DNA of 64,000 bases from Calidifontibacillus oryziterrae (GTDB lineage Bacteria > Bacillota > Bacilli > Bacillales > Bacillaceae_J). Within the stretch, counting starts at the first letter, position 1; each line of letters starts with the position of its first letter. The stretch covers positions 469,842-533,841 of the forward strand of contig NZ_KB223527.1 of NCBI RefSeq assembly GCF_000331575.1, read 5' to 3'. The position numbers and the translations under genes are program-made. The notes under the pieces were generated by a model. It searched no databases. It saw only the letters and a list, made by a program, of their open reading frames with translations, and was not told where the DNA came from. Shown one piece after another: positions 1 to 8,621 of this stretch.

Positions 1-2360
1 ATTGCTAAATCTTTAACTGGTAAAGCTTCTCCATCTTTATGTGTTGGCTTACGCAAATTCAATAATGCCTTTACGCTAACAATCACTATTCCAACAACGC
101 CTAGCAAGAAAATTGTGTCCGGTATCGCACGGATCGTGATCAATTGTTGAACAGTATCTTGTTGCAAAAACAATTCAGGCGAACGAGATGCCCAATAGCC
201 TTCCTTAAATGCCATTTTTAATTGCATGAAGCCAACAGGAAGTAATGAAATAATAATCATACCTGCTAAACCAATATTTAATAGCCAGCAAGAAATTTTA
301 ATAAGTTTGTCATTCCATTTGTCGGGTTTTACAATATTTCGCAATGAGAATAATAGAACGGCAATCGCAAACATTCCATATACACCCATCATTGAACCAT
401 GTCCATGTGCTGGTGTTAAGAATTGACCATGTTCAAAATAGCTTACTGCTGGCAAGTTAATTAAGAAACCTAATACGCCTGCCCCAACTAAGTTCCAAAT
501 ACCTACAGAAATTAAAAACCAGAACGTTGACTTATAAGGGAAATCATGACCGCCATCACGCATAATCTTATAGTGTTCATAAGCCTCTAATATTAACAAT
601 GTTAACGGAACTACTTCAAGTGCTGAGAAAACTGCTCCTAATCCAATCCAGGCTTCAGCAGAGCCGTTGTAGTAGTAATGGTGACCGATGCCAATTACAC
701 CACTTCCCATTAGTAAAGTTAATTGGAAATAGAGGGCTTTTACAGTTGAACTTTTTGTAACTAAGCCTAGTTGTACTAATAAGAAACCGATAATAACAAC
801 TGCAAAAACTTCGAAAATTCCTTCTACCCATAAGTGAATAATCCACCAACGCCAATAATCTGCCATTGTAAAATGTGTATCTGGATTAATTAATAATGCA
901 AATACATAGAATAAAGGAACAGCAATAGCTGCATAGAATAATAAGTGAATCAATCCACCTTTATCAGTTTCCCGCTTCAAACCACTTTTAATACCTCTAA
1001 ATACTAGGAATAACCATATGCTCATTCCGGCGATTAATACTAGTTGCCATACACGGCCAAGCTCGATATACTCCCAACCATTGTGACCAAATAAGAACCA
1101 AAGGTTACCTAACTTTCCATTTGCTCCTAACCACTCACCAATCATACTTCCGAACACTAGCACTACTAAAGCCCAAAATAACACATCTACTAATAATCCT
1201 TGCTTCTTTGGTTCGTGTCCACCTACTAATGGTGCAACATATAAACCCATTCCGAGCCATGCTGTTGCGATCCAGAATACTGCCAATTGCAGGTGATAAC
1301 CTTTCGTAATTGAGAATGGTAAAACGTCATGTATCCATTTAATTCCAAAGAAACTATCAGGTTCAATATAGTAGTGTGCTAATAACGCACCAAACATTGC
1401 TTGAATAAAGAATAATATTGAAACAACTGCAAAATACTTACCGGTTTTAACTTGTGATGGTGTTACCGGTTGATTTTGTAAATCAATCTTTGGAAAATTA
1501 CTATCTTTATATGCAGGGTGCATATCTAAGTGATAACGGTAGAAAATAAATAAAATGATACCAATGAATAAAACTAATAACGTTACACTAACGCCACTCC
1601 ACCATACTGCTGAAAATCCCATTGTATTACCGGCATCTTCATAGTAAGGCCAGTTATTTGTATAAGTAATTTCGTCACCTTGGCGTAATGTACTGGATAA
1701 CCAAGCAGTCCAGAAGAAGAAGTCAGCGATTTGTGTGATTTGATCCCCTTCTGCTACATATGCTCGGTTACTCTCTGGCATGTGTTCTTCCTTAATTAAT
1801 CCAGCTTTTAATCCCCAATTATCACCATTTGTAAATACATCTTTATAATAAGTTCTAACTTGTTCAAGTCCATACACTTGCGCAGCTGTTAATGGTAAAA
1901 CATCCTTCGCTGCATCATAACGATTTTCCCGCATTTCTGTTATGACTTGTTCTTTAATGATGTTCTGTTCATCTGCTGCTAACTGTTTGTATAATTGACC
2001 ATATATTTCATTTGCTTTGTAATCCTGCATTCCTTCTGTATACACTTTTAAGCTTTCCGCAGTGTAGTCTGGTCCCATATAAGATCCATGACCAAGCACA
2101 GTTCCATAATCCATTAAAGCATACTTTTGAAACACTGCTTGCCCGCCCATGATTGTCTCTTTCGTTAGTAACACATCACCATTTTCATTTGTTACCTCTA
2201 ATGGCCTAGGAGCATTTTCTTTAAATATCCAATAACCCCCAACCAATAAAACTGTAAAGGATATGAGTAATGTGAAAACTAAAACAGATTTCATAAAGCC
2301 ATTCTTTTTCTTTGGCTTACTATTTGATCCCCCATATGTATCTAGTTTCCTAGCTTCCAT
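1..2360 (-). CDS. norB: Quinol-dependent nitric oxide reductase (qNor), C-terminus cut by window edge
   Basis: Reduces nitric oxide to nitrous oxide with quinol electrons at the cytoplasmic membrane. The frame stays open from the ATG at 2360 to base 1 (786 codons visible), so the stop lies outside. One N-terminal membrane helix (about residues 26-47) is followed by the qNor-type extracellular domain with GGQAVFQKYALMDYGTVLG, then many hydrophobic helices as in haem-copper oxidases. Likely haem/iron ligands are the His of WWIIHLWVEG (about residue 508), the GHHYY pair (about 557) and HGHGSMMG (about 652). The fused cytochrome-c-like N-terminal domain without a haem-binding CxxCH marks the single-subunit quinol type rather than cNor. 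A GGAG ribosome site precedes the start. It is transcribed away from the Crp/Fnr regulator next door. Family assignment is secure; the name norB or norZ is a matter of convention. Confidence 0.95.
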   Translation of the reverse strand, partial: MEARKLDTYGGSNSKPKKKNGFMKSVLVFTLLISFTVLLVGGYWIFKENAPRPLEVTNENGDVLLTKETIMGGQAVFQKYALMDYGTVLGHGSYMGPDYTAESLKVYTEGMQDYKANEIYGQLYKQLAADEQNIIKEQVITEMRENRYDAAKDVLPLTAAQVYGLEQVRTYYKDVFTNGDNWGLKAGLIKEEHMPESNRAYVAEGDQITQIADFFFWTAWLSSTLRQGDEITYTNNWPYYEDAGNTMGFSAVWWSGVSVTLLVLFIGIILFIFYRYHLDMHPAYKDSNFPKIDLQNQPVTPSQVKTGKYFAVVSILFFIQAMFGALLAHYYIEPDSFFGIKWIHDVLPFSITKGYHLQLAVFWIATAWLGMGLYVAPLVGGHEPKKQGLLVDVLFWALVVLVFGSMIGEWLGANGKLGNLWFLFGHNGWEYIELGRVWQLVLIAGMSIWLFLVFRGIKSGLKRETDKGGLIHLLFYAAIAVPLFYVFALLINPDTHFTMADYWRWWIIHLWVEGIFEVFAVVIIGFLLVQLGLVTKSSTVKALYFQLTLLMGSGVIGIGHHYYYNGSAEAWIGLGAVFSALEVVPLTLLILEAYEHYKIMRDGGHDFPYKSTFWFLISVGIWNLVGAGVLGFLINLPAVSYFEHGQFLTPAHGHGSMMGVYGMFAIAVLLFSLRNIVKPDKWNDKLIKISCWLLNIGLAGMIIISLLPVGFMQLKMAFKEGYWASRSPELFLQQDTVQQLITIRAIPDTIFLLGVVGIVIVSVKALLNLRKPTHKDGEALPVKDLA

Positions 2361-2463
2361 CTTTTTCACTCCAATTAAAATTCTAATCTTCTGGCATGCC
2401 GTCGACATTCAAATCATAGCACCACCTCGTTAAACCCTTCTGTGATTCACAACAATAGTAAGG

Positions 2464-2479
2464 TGTGTTTTTAATCACT
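2464..2479. promoter_or_regulatory. Candidate Fnr/Crp-type operator between norB and its regulator
   Basis: TGTGT-TTTTAA-TCACT has two half-sites separated by 6 bp. It differs at one position from the Bacillus Fnr consensus TGTGA-N6-TCACT. It sits about 105 bp from the norB start and about 90 bp from the regulator start, so it could serve either gene. A second short palindrome, TGTGA-T-TCACA, lies at 2441-2451 but has the wrong spacing for this family. The site is seen; binding is inferred. Confidence 0.5.
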
Positions 2480-2551
2480 GTCCGCATAGTGTTAACGTTG
2501 TAAAATATTCAAGAATGTAAATTTTCGAAGAAACTGGGGTTGGCGGTTTTT

Positions 2552-3238
2552 ATGGAGCGAATAACTACTCATTTAAAAAAACTCCCGCTATTTAGGGAAC
2601 TTGATGACCAAGATTTAAAAGAATTCAATAAAATTATGAAACTTCGTCATTATAAATCTAAAATGACCGTTTACATGCAGGATGATATTTTTAATCGTGT
2701 CTTTTTTATTTTAAAAGGAAAGATTAAAATTTTTAAAAATGATATGACGGGTAAAGAGCAAATAGTTAGCATTTTACAAAGTGGCGATATGTTCCCATTA
2801 GCCGTATTTCTAAAAAATGGCAATTACCCAGCGAATGCACAAGTGCTTGAAGATTGTACATTAATTACGATTAATATAGAGGATTTAGAAAAAATTTTGG
2901 TTAGTCACGCTGAAATAAGCATAAAATTATTTAGATTGATGGGTGAAAGAATTATCGAATTGCAGGACCGTTTAGAAGAACAAATATTACATAATACAAC
3001 AGAGCAAATCATTCTATTACTTCTGCGATTGTGCAAAAGCTATGGCCAAAAAGGTACAAACGATGAATTTGTGTTACATACTCATTTTACAAATAGACAG
3101 CTTGCTAACATGGTAGGCTCAACTAGAGAAACAGTTAGTCGAACTTTAAACAAACTAAAAAAACAAAAACACTTATATTTTGATGAAAAAGGATTCCTCC
3201 ACCTCTATCCGGAAAAACTTAAAGCTGAAGTTTACTAG
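2552..3238 (+). CDS. Crp/Fnr-family transcriptional regulator next to NO reductase
   Basis: Has an N-terminal cyclic-nucleotide-binding-like beta-barrel (about residues 15-120), a long dimerisation helix (about 125-150) and a C-terminal helix-turn-helix with the Crp signature STRETVSRTLNKL. It lacks the cysteine cluster of oxygen-sensing Fnr, so a role like Dnr/NarR (sensing NO or responding to denitrification) is more plausible than oxygen sensing. Divergent from the NO reductase and 76 bp upstream of the formate dehydrogenase, with a Fnr-like box in the shared upstream region. The start is uncertain: a TTG at 2540 and the ATG at 2552 are both in frame and neither has a strong ribosome site; the ATG gives MERITTHLKKLPLF, which fits the family N-terminus. 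The ligand cannot be read from sequence. Confidence 0.85.
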   Translation: MERITTHLKKLPLFRELDDQDLKEFNKIMKLRHYKSKMTVYMQDDIFNRVFFILKGKIKIFKNDMTGKEQIVSILQSGDMFPLAVFLKNGNYPANAQVLEDCTLITINIEDLEKILVSHAEISIKLFRLMGERIIELQDRLEEQILHNTTEQIILLLLRLCKSYGQKGTNDEFVLHTHFTNRQLANMVGSTRETVSRTLNKLKKQKHLYFDEKGFLHLYPEKLKAEVY

Positions 3239-3314
3239 TGTGTTACTCCTCATTTTCTGTTAAAATACTAATAACTATCTTCACTTACTAAATAGGGATT
3301 AGGAGGAAACTATA

Positions 3315-5372
3315 GTGGGGGAAACGAAACAAGTTCACACGATTTGCGGTTACTGCGGTACTGGCTGTGGACTAATACTCGAAATTGAAGATAACAAAAT
3401 TAAGAAAATTAGAGGAGATAAAGACGCTCCTGTTAATAAAGGTCAAACATGTGTTAAAGGTGCTTTTGCCTTTAATTATGTTCATGCTGAGGAAAGACTA
3501 CGTTCACCGCTTATCCGAAAAGCCGATAAGTTAGTTGAAACAACGTGGGATGAAGCTTTACAATATGTAGCTAATAAGCTTGGTAAGATTAAAGCTGAGT
3601 TTGGCCCAAATGCAATTTCAATGTTTGCTTGTGCGCGAACAACAAATGAGTCTAACTTTATTACCCAAAAATTTATGAGAACAGCTATTGGCAGTAACAA
3701 TATCGATGGCTGTAATCGTACTTGACACGCTCCAAGCGTTGCCGGTCTGGCAACTGTATTCGGAGATGGTGCTCCAACAAACACATTGGATGATTTTGAT
3801 GATGCAGACGTCTTACTTCTGATGGGTTCTAATACGACTGAAGCGCACCCGATCATTGCAAATCGGATGAAAAAAGCTGCGAAAAACGGTTTAAAAATAA
3901 TTGTAATTGATCCACGAAAAATTGATATGGTTAAAGCGGCTGACCGTCATTTGCAAATCAAAGTAGGTACAGATATTGCGTTTATGAACGCCATGATGCA
4001 TATGATTCTAAAAGAAAAACTATACGATGAAGCGTTTATAACTAAAGTCACATTAGACTTAGACAAGTTACAAAAGCAGGTTGAACGGTATACTCCAGAA
4101 TATGCAGCTTCTATTACTGGTCTTACAGCAGAAGAGATTGTACAAACAGCACGGGATTATGCGACAGCTCCAAATGCAATGGTTGCTTACACATTAGGGA
4201 TTACGGAGCATCATTGTGGAGTTAACAACGTTTTCGATATTGCTAATCTTGCCCTTTTAACCGGTCATGTCGGTAAAAAAGGAAATGGAATTATGCCACT
4301 CCGTGGTCAAAACAACGTTCAAGGAGCCGGCGATATGGGCTGCCTTCCAAATCAGCTTACCGGCGCTCTTCCGATTACAAACGAAAGCTATCGTATACGC
4401 TTTGAGGAAGCTTGGAATGTAAAACTTGATGCAAAAGTTGGCGATACACAAACAAGGACATTCGATCGAATGGAAGCCGGTGAAGTAAAAGCACTGTATG
4501 TAATTGGTGAAAACCCATTAATGGCTGATGTTAACATGTCACATACGAGAAAGTTATTAGAAAGATTAGATTTGCTCATCGTTCAAGATATTTTCCTGAC
4601 GGAAACTGCACAAATGGCTGATGTCGTTTTCCCTGCTAAATCATGGGGAGAAGTAGAAGGGACGTATACAAATACAGAACGTCGTGTTCAACGTGTCAGA
4701 AAAGGCATAGACGCTGACCCTAATGTGAAAGAAGACTGGGAAATCCTTTGTGAGTTATCAACGATGATGGGATATCCAATGAGCTATGAATGTAGTGAAC
4801 AAATCTGGGATGAAGTACGTGAGTTGGCACACGAAATGTATGGCGGTATGTCATATGAGCGTCTAGATCAAAGTGGTTTACATTATCCGTGTCCTACTAT
4901 TGATCATCCTGGAACGTTTATTATGCACGAACATTTACATGACGAATCTACTAGCGGACGGAAATCACCATTCATTCCTGTAGACTTTACAGAACCAATC
5001 GAATTGCCGGATGCGGACTATCCATTTATGCTTACAACAGGAAGACGCTATGAATCATATAATACACATTCACAAACACGTTACTATCCTGATAATGTGA
5101 AAATAAAGCAAAAGGAAGAAACGGTTGATATTCATCCAGAAGATGCTAGTTCGTTAGGAATTAATGACGGAGAAGTCGTTGAAGTATCTTCACGAAGAGG
5201 TTCATTACAAGTGAAAGCAAAAATTACAGATCAGGTTGTCCCTGGCTTAGTATTTATGAGCTTCCATTGGAGCGAAGTTCCTACTAATGTATTAACAATT
5301 AATGAATTTGACCCGATTTCAGGTACTGCAGAATTCAAGGCATGTGCGGTGAACATTCAAAAATTGATGTAA
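3315..5372 (+). CDS. fdhF: Selenocysteine-containing formate dehydrogenase (FdhF/FdhH type, molybdopterin)
   Basis: Oxidises formate to CO2 at a Mo/W-bis-MGD centre. Translation from the GTG at 3315 (AGGAGG, 8-nt spacing) meets TGA at 3723-3725 and continues in the same frame to 5372. Read as selenocysteine the protein has 685 residues with Sec137, close to E. coli FdhH (715). The residues around the TGA, GCNRT-U-HAPSVAGL, are the catalytic motif of FdhH, where U or C binds the metal. A [4Fe-4S] site is formed by C11, C14, C18 and C46. The molybdopterin oxidoreductase core and the dinucleotide-binding C-terminal domain follow. It lacks the long ferredoxin-like N-terminal extension of Bacillus YrhE/YjgC. 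No electron-transfer partner or sel genes lie in the window. A sequencing error or pseudogene is unlikely because the rest of the frame is intact and a SECIS hairpin follows the TGA. Confidence 0.92.
3723..3756 (+). promoter_or_regulatory. UGA-Sec codon with bacterial SECIS hairpin in fdhF
   Basis: The TGA at 3723-3725 is followed after 12 nt by a perfect 6-bp stem, GTTGCC (3738-3743) and GGCAAC (3749-3754), capped by loop GGTCT. The loop and the 12-nt spacing match my recollection of the E. coli fdhF SECIS, where SelB binds the GGUCU apical loop. The element lies inside the coding sequence and also encodes the VAGLAT residues. It requires SelA, SelB, SelC and SelD elsewhere in the genome. 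Confidence 0.9.
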
Positions 5373-5446
5373 CAATTAACGAGTTCACCCCAATTTCAAG
5401 TACTGCTGGATTGAAGGCATGGGCTGTGAACATTCAAAAATTGTAA
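5371..5446 (+). pseudogene. Decayed duplicate of the 3' end of fdhF
   Basis: Bases 5371-5443 match 5294-5366 without gaps at 61 of 73 positions. Translated in its own frame it reads TINEFTPISSTAGLKAW... and ends in a TAA right after QKL, mirroring the true tail TINEFDPISGTAEFKAC.... It has no start and begins at the fdhF stop, so it is not expressed as a separate gene. It is probably the remnant of a second, diverged fdhF-like gene left after recombination, or an old local tandem duplication. Confidence 0.8.
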
Positions 5447-5555
5447 TTAAACATCTTTCTTAGATAATTGCGTGTTCCGTGAAGAAAACAAATTATTTTA
5501 GATAATTTTTGCATAATATTACTTGTTAAATAGATTTAATGAAGTATTAAAATTT

Positions 5556-5586
5556 GAGCAGTCCGCAATCGGACTGCTCGTTTTAC
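5556..5586 (+). terminator. Rho-independent terminator downstream of fdhF
   Basis: A perfect 10-bp stem GAGCAGTCCG/CGGACTGCTC with loop CAAT is followed by GTTTTAC. It closes the plus-strand fdhF transcript about 180 bp after its stop. Confidence 0.85.
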
Positions 5587-5609
5587 ATATTTTGCAATGT
5601 ATAATCGAT

Positions 5610-5713
5610 TATATTGATAGAACGTTCAATTCGTCGATAGAACACCAAAGTATATTGATAGAATGTCCAATTATATTGATAGAACCATTAATTTCGTTGA
5701 TAGGATGCCTTAT
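5610..5713. repeat. Degenerate 21-bp tandem array, family 1 (about 5 copies)
   Basis: Five consecutive units share the core TTGATAGAA or TCGATAGAA: 5610-5630, 5631-5650 (20 bp), 5651-5671, 5672-5692 and 5693-5713. The consensus is TATATTGATAGAACnnnnAAT. The units are diverged, which suggests an older array than the neighbouring one. No coding function is apparent. Confidence 0.75.
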
Positions 5714-5778
5714 TTGGTTAGTAGAATTCCCAATTCAGTAAATTAGGGGGTGAATAAGTAGATTCAACAAGACATTTC

Positions 5779-6051
5779 GGCATTTTACCCATATGGTTTG
5801 GCATTTTACCCATATGGTTTGGCATTTTACCCATATATCTGTGCATTTTACCCATATATCTGTGCATTTTACCCATATATCTGAGCACCTTACCCATAAA
5901 TCTGAGCACCTTACCCATAAATCTGAGTACTTTACCCACATGGTTTGGCATTTTACCCATATATCTGTGCACTTTACCCATATATCTGTGCACTTTACCC
6001 ATATATCTGAGCACTTTACCCATATATCTGAGCACCTTACCCATATGTTTA
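5779..6051. repeat. 21-bp tandem array, family 2 (about 13 copies)
   Basis: About 13 head-to-tail units of GCATTTTACCCATATATCTG plus one base, all keeping the core TTACCCA, with sub-variants ending in CATATGG, CATATATC or CATAAATC. Because 21 is a multiple of 3, frames stay open on both strands and yield artificial heptapeptide repeats, which I do not regard as proteins. There are no spacers, so it is not CRISPR. It fills the gap between fdhF and the convergent tautomerase gene. Confidence 0.9.
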
Positions 6052-6091
6052 AAATTACACTTCTTAATTAAGCACCCATTTAGAGATAATA

Positions 6092-6295
6092 CTATTGTCC
6101 TCGCTTTCTCCGAACTGTAACGGTTTCGCCACCAATTCCCCAGTTATCAGTATCTACTTCATCTATGACAACTACGGTTGTTTGTGGGTTTTTTCCAAGT
6201 ACATCTCGTAATAAATTAGTAGCTCCTTCAATTAATTGTCTCTTCTGCTCTGGTGTTGCTCCCTCTTTTGTAATTTTAATATTTACGTATGGCAT
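6092..6295 (-). CDS. 4-oxalocrotonate tautomerase family protein
   Basis: Small tautomerase-superfamily protein of 67 residues. After Met removal it begins with the catalytic Pro1 (MPYVNIKI), as this family requires; the basic residues Arg/Lys of RRKRGQ are at the C-terminus. An ATG two codons upstream (6301) would hide Pro1 and has no room for a ribosome site, whereas AAAGGAAG lies 6 nt before the ATG at 6295, so the inner start is chosen. It overlaps the end of the MFS transporter gene by 20 bp and is translationally coupled to it. The substrate is unknown; the family includes aromatic-degradation tautomerases and dehalogenases. Confidence 0.9.
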   Translation of the reverse strand: MPYVNIKITKEGATPEQKRQLIEGATNLLRDVLGKNPQTTVVVIDEVDTDNWGIGGETVTVRRKRGQ

Positions 6296-7484
6296 ATACA
6301 TCTTCCTTTCGTTTATTTATATTTTTAATAAAAACCCGGCCAACAATCAATACAATTACAGCTAGGAGTAGTACACCTGATGCTAGACCTAGTGCAATTG
6401 TGTATTGACCGTATTTTGCTACTAAAACACCGGCAGCGATTGGACCAATTACCATCCCAATACCGTAAATCGTGGTCATGATTCCGATTACTAAATTGCT
6501 ATTTCTAGGCTGGAGCTCACGAGCGTATGAAGTGGCTAAAGATGTAATCCCCATAAAAGTAGCACCAAATAAAAACGCCCCTACTAAAGCACCGCTAGCA
6601 TTAAACATTATAACGGGTAAGACAACGCCGACCGCTTGAATGAGCAATGCAATATTTAATGCATTTATGTAACCAAACCGCTCTCCGAGTTTAACCCATA
6701 GAAAAGTTGAAGGTATTGCTGCAATCCCAACAAATACCCAACTTAATGCTGCATACTGGGACAGCGAAGGAATGCCCTTTACAATATCGACTATAAATGT
6801 TGCACTTACGATATAACCTAACCCCTCTAATCCATATGCAATAATAAGCCACGGTAAAAAATTAGCTATCTTGCCTTTTCCCGCCTCTATATTACTAGTA
6901 TTAAAGGTTTCAATCATTGAATGGTTGTCATCCTTGAGCGTGAATAGAACGACAAAGCCTAGAAATAATGAAATAATAGCTAAACTAAACCATGCTCCTC
7001 TCCAACCGAAAAACGAGTCTAACAATGGAACAACAAGCCCAGTCATAAATATTCCAATTCCTACTCCACTATAGAAAAACCCAACCCATGTCAAGCGACC
7101 TTTTGCTGCAAGAATGTCTAATAATATACTAGACGTAAGAACAAAGATTAATCCACTAGTAATACCAGCTATAAATCTTAGAAAAAGCCAAGCATAATAG
7201 TCTGTTGAAAACCCCATCCACGCAACAGACAAGATATTAATGAATAGCGTCCAGGTTAGCCACTTCTGTTTACGTGCTCCCCCGTTTATGAAACTAGCCA
7301 ATAAAGCCCCAACGAGATAACCTAAATAATTACTAGAAGCTAAGATGCCAGCAGTTTTCTCAGAAAAACCAATAGCTTCCTTCATAAGTGGTAAAATCGG
7401 TGTGTAAGCAAAGCGGCTAACGCCCATTGCAATGATTAAAGAACAAATCCCCCCAATTACAGGCAATACTGGCCGTTTAGACAT
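6276..7484 (-). CDS. MFS transporter, YbfB/YjiJ family
   Basis: Membrane protein of 402 residues with about 12 hydrophobic helices and the YbfB/YjiJ N-terminus, including GVSRFAYTPILPLM and the glycine-rich SSNYLGYLVGALLASF. Probably a proton-coupled exporter or importer of a small organic compound. It shares a transcript with the downstream tautomerase, and the LysR regulator is divergent 155 bp upstream, the usual arrangement for an inducer-responsive transport and detoxification or catabolic pair. The substrate cannot be inferred. Confidence 0.88.
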   Translation of the reverse strand: MSKRPVLPVIGGICSLIIAMGVSRFAYTPILPLMKEAIGFSEKTAGILASSNYLGYLVGALLASFINGGARKQKWLTWTLFINILSVAWMGFSTDYYAWLFLRFIAGITSGLIFVLTSSILLDILAAKGRLTWVGFFYSGVGIGIFMTGLVVPLLDSFFGWRGAWFSLAIISLFLGFVVLFTLKDDNHSMIETFNTSNIEAGKGKIANFLPWLIIAYGLEGLGYIVSATFIVDIVKGIPSLSQYAALSWVFVGIAAIPSTFLWVKLGERFGYINALNIALLIQAVGVVLPVIMFNASGALVGAFLFGATFMGITSLATSYARELQPRNSNLVIGIMTTIYGIGMVIGPIAAGVLVAKYGQYTIALGLASGVLLLAVIVLIVGRVFIKNINKRKEDVYAIRKY

Positions 7485-7569
7485 TCTTTTTTCATAACCC
7501 CCTTTCGCTATGTCAAGTTTAATTGTATAGTAGAATTGCTATTATGAATAGTGAATGTTTTTGATTATA

Positions 7570-7590
7570 GATATCAAAATATTTGATATC
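7570..7590. promoter_or_regulatory. Palindromic operator between MFS transporter and LysR gene
   Basis: Perfect 9-bp inverted repeat GATATCAAA-ATA-TTTGATATC. It contains a T-N11-A LysR-type core and sits 50 bp before the LysR start and about 85 bp before the MFS start, where a LysR protein would autoregulate and activate the divergent gene. Binding is inferred from position and symmetry. Confidence 0.65.
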
Positions 7591-7639
7591 TATATTTATA
7601 CAAATATTTTTTGATTTACAAAGATAGGAGTGATTCCAT

Positions 7640-8509
7640 TTGGATACCACTAGTTTAGAAGTATTTCGTACAGTTGCACAAAAGGGTAGCATCAGTAAAG
7701 CTGCTCTTTCTTTAAATTTTGTCCAATCAAATGTAACTGCCAAAATAAAACAATTAGAGAAAGAACTGAACACTCAAGTTTTTTATCGACATAGCCGAGG
7801 AGTATCCCTTACACCATCAGGAAAAACATTGCTAGAGTATACAAACAGAATTATGTTTCTTTTTGATGAAGCTCGTAAAGCTGTTCAAGACTCACATATT
7901 CCTAAAGGACCACTTTCAATAGGATCAATGGAAACGACTGCAGCTGTTAGACTTTCTCCTATTTTAGTAGCTTACCATCAAAACTACCCAGATGTTGATC
8001 TATCAATTAAGACCGGTCCAACTGAAGATCTTATTCAATCCGTACTTCGTTATGATTTAGATGGTGCCTTTGTAGCAGGGCCTGTCCATCATCCGGAAAT
8101 CGTTCAAAAAGCTTTCATTGAGGAAGAATTGGTATTAATATCTGATTCCAAACTAACCTCAAAATCTGTGATTGAAAATATTAATAATAAAACAATCCTC
8201 GTTTTTCGACCTGGATGTTCCTACCGGGCAAAACTGGAGGAGTGGTTACGGAGTACAGGAAATTTTCCAATTAAAATAATGGAATTTGGTACACTTGAAG
8301 CTATATTAGCTTGTGTAATGGCGGGAATGGGAATTTCTCTCCTTCCAAAATCAGTTATTGAGAACTTAGATCATAATAAATTTCACTATTATTCAATTCC
8401 TGAAAATTTCAGAAAGACGACTACAGTCTTTATTCACCGAAATGATCTTTATAAGACAAGTGCAATAACAAAGTTTTTAGAAATGATAGAAACTACAAAA
8501 AATGACTAA
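7640..8509 (+). CDS. LysR-family transcriptional regulator
   Basis: Protein of 289 residues with the LysR winged helix at residues 1-60 (SLEVFRTVAQKGSISKAALS, then the SNVTAKIKQLEKEL recognition region) and a periplasmic-binding-like effector domain at about 90-285. Starts at TTG 7640 with AGGAG 9 nt upstream. Divergent from the MFS-tautomerase pair, which it probably controls through the palindrome at 7570-7590. The inducer is unknown. Confidence 0.9.
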   Translation: MDTTSLEVFRTVAQKGSISKAALSLNFVQSNVTAKIKQLEKELNTQVFYRHSRGVSLTPSGKTLLEYTNRIMFLFDEARKAVQDSHIPKGPLSIGSMETTAAVRLSPILVAYHQNYPDVDLSIKTGPTEDLIQSVLRYDLDGAFVAGPVHHPEIVQKAFIEEELVLISDSKLTSKSVIENINNKTILVFRPGCSYRAKLEEWLRSTGNFPIKIMEFGTLEAILACVMAGMGISLLPKSVIENLDHNKFHYYSIPENFRKTTTVFIHRNDLYKTSAITKFLEMIETTKND

Positions 8510-8621
8510 AAATTAATTATTCAGTAGTTTGTTTTCACCTATTTTTCACTCACTATTGCTATACTCAAAACTAAAAATGGTACACTAAACGAAAGAAAGA
8601 ACTTGAAAGGAGTTCTGCAAC

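Noticed and set aside
2441-2451. TGTGATTCACA as a Crp/Fnr box
   Set aside because: The half-sites are separated by one base instead of six, so a family dimer would not fit; the site at 2464-2479 is better.
3723-3725. Nonsense mutation making fdhF a pseudogene
   Set aside because: The TGA is at the catalytic Sec position and is followed by a SECIS hairpin; the remaining frame is intact.
5610-6051. CRISPR array
   Set aside because: Repeats are directly head to tail without unique spacers, and no cas genes are present.
5718-6071. Overlapping frames on both strands with heptapeptide repeats (MGKVLRY, ISVHFTH, WVKCTDI)
   Set aside because: They are by-products of the 21-bp tandem array, whose period is a multiple of three. 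None has a good ribosome site and all overlap one another.
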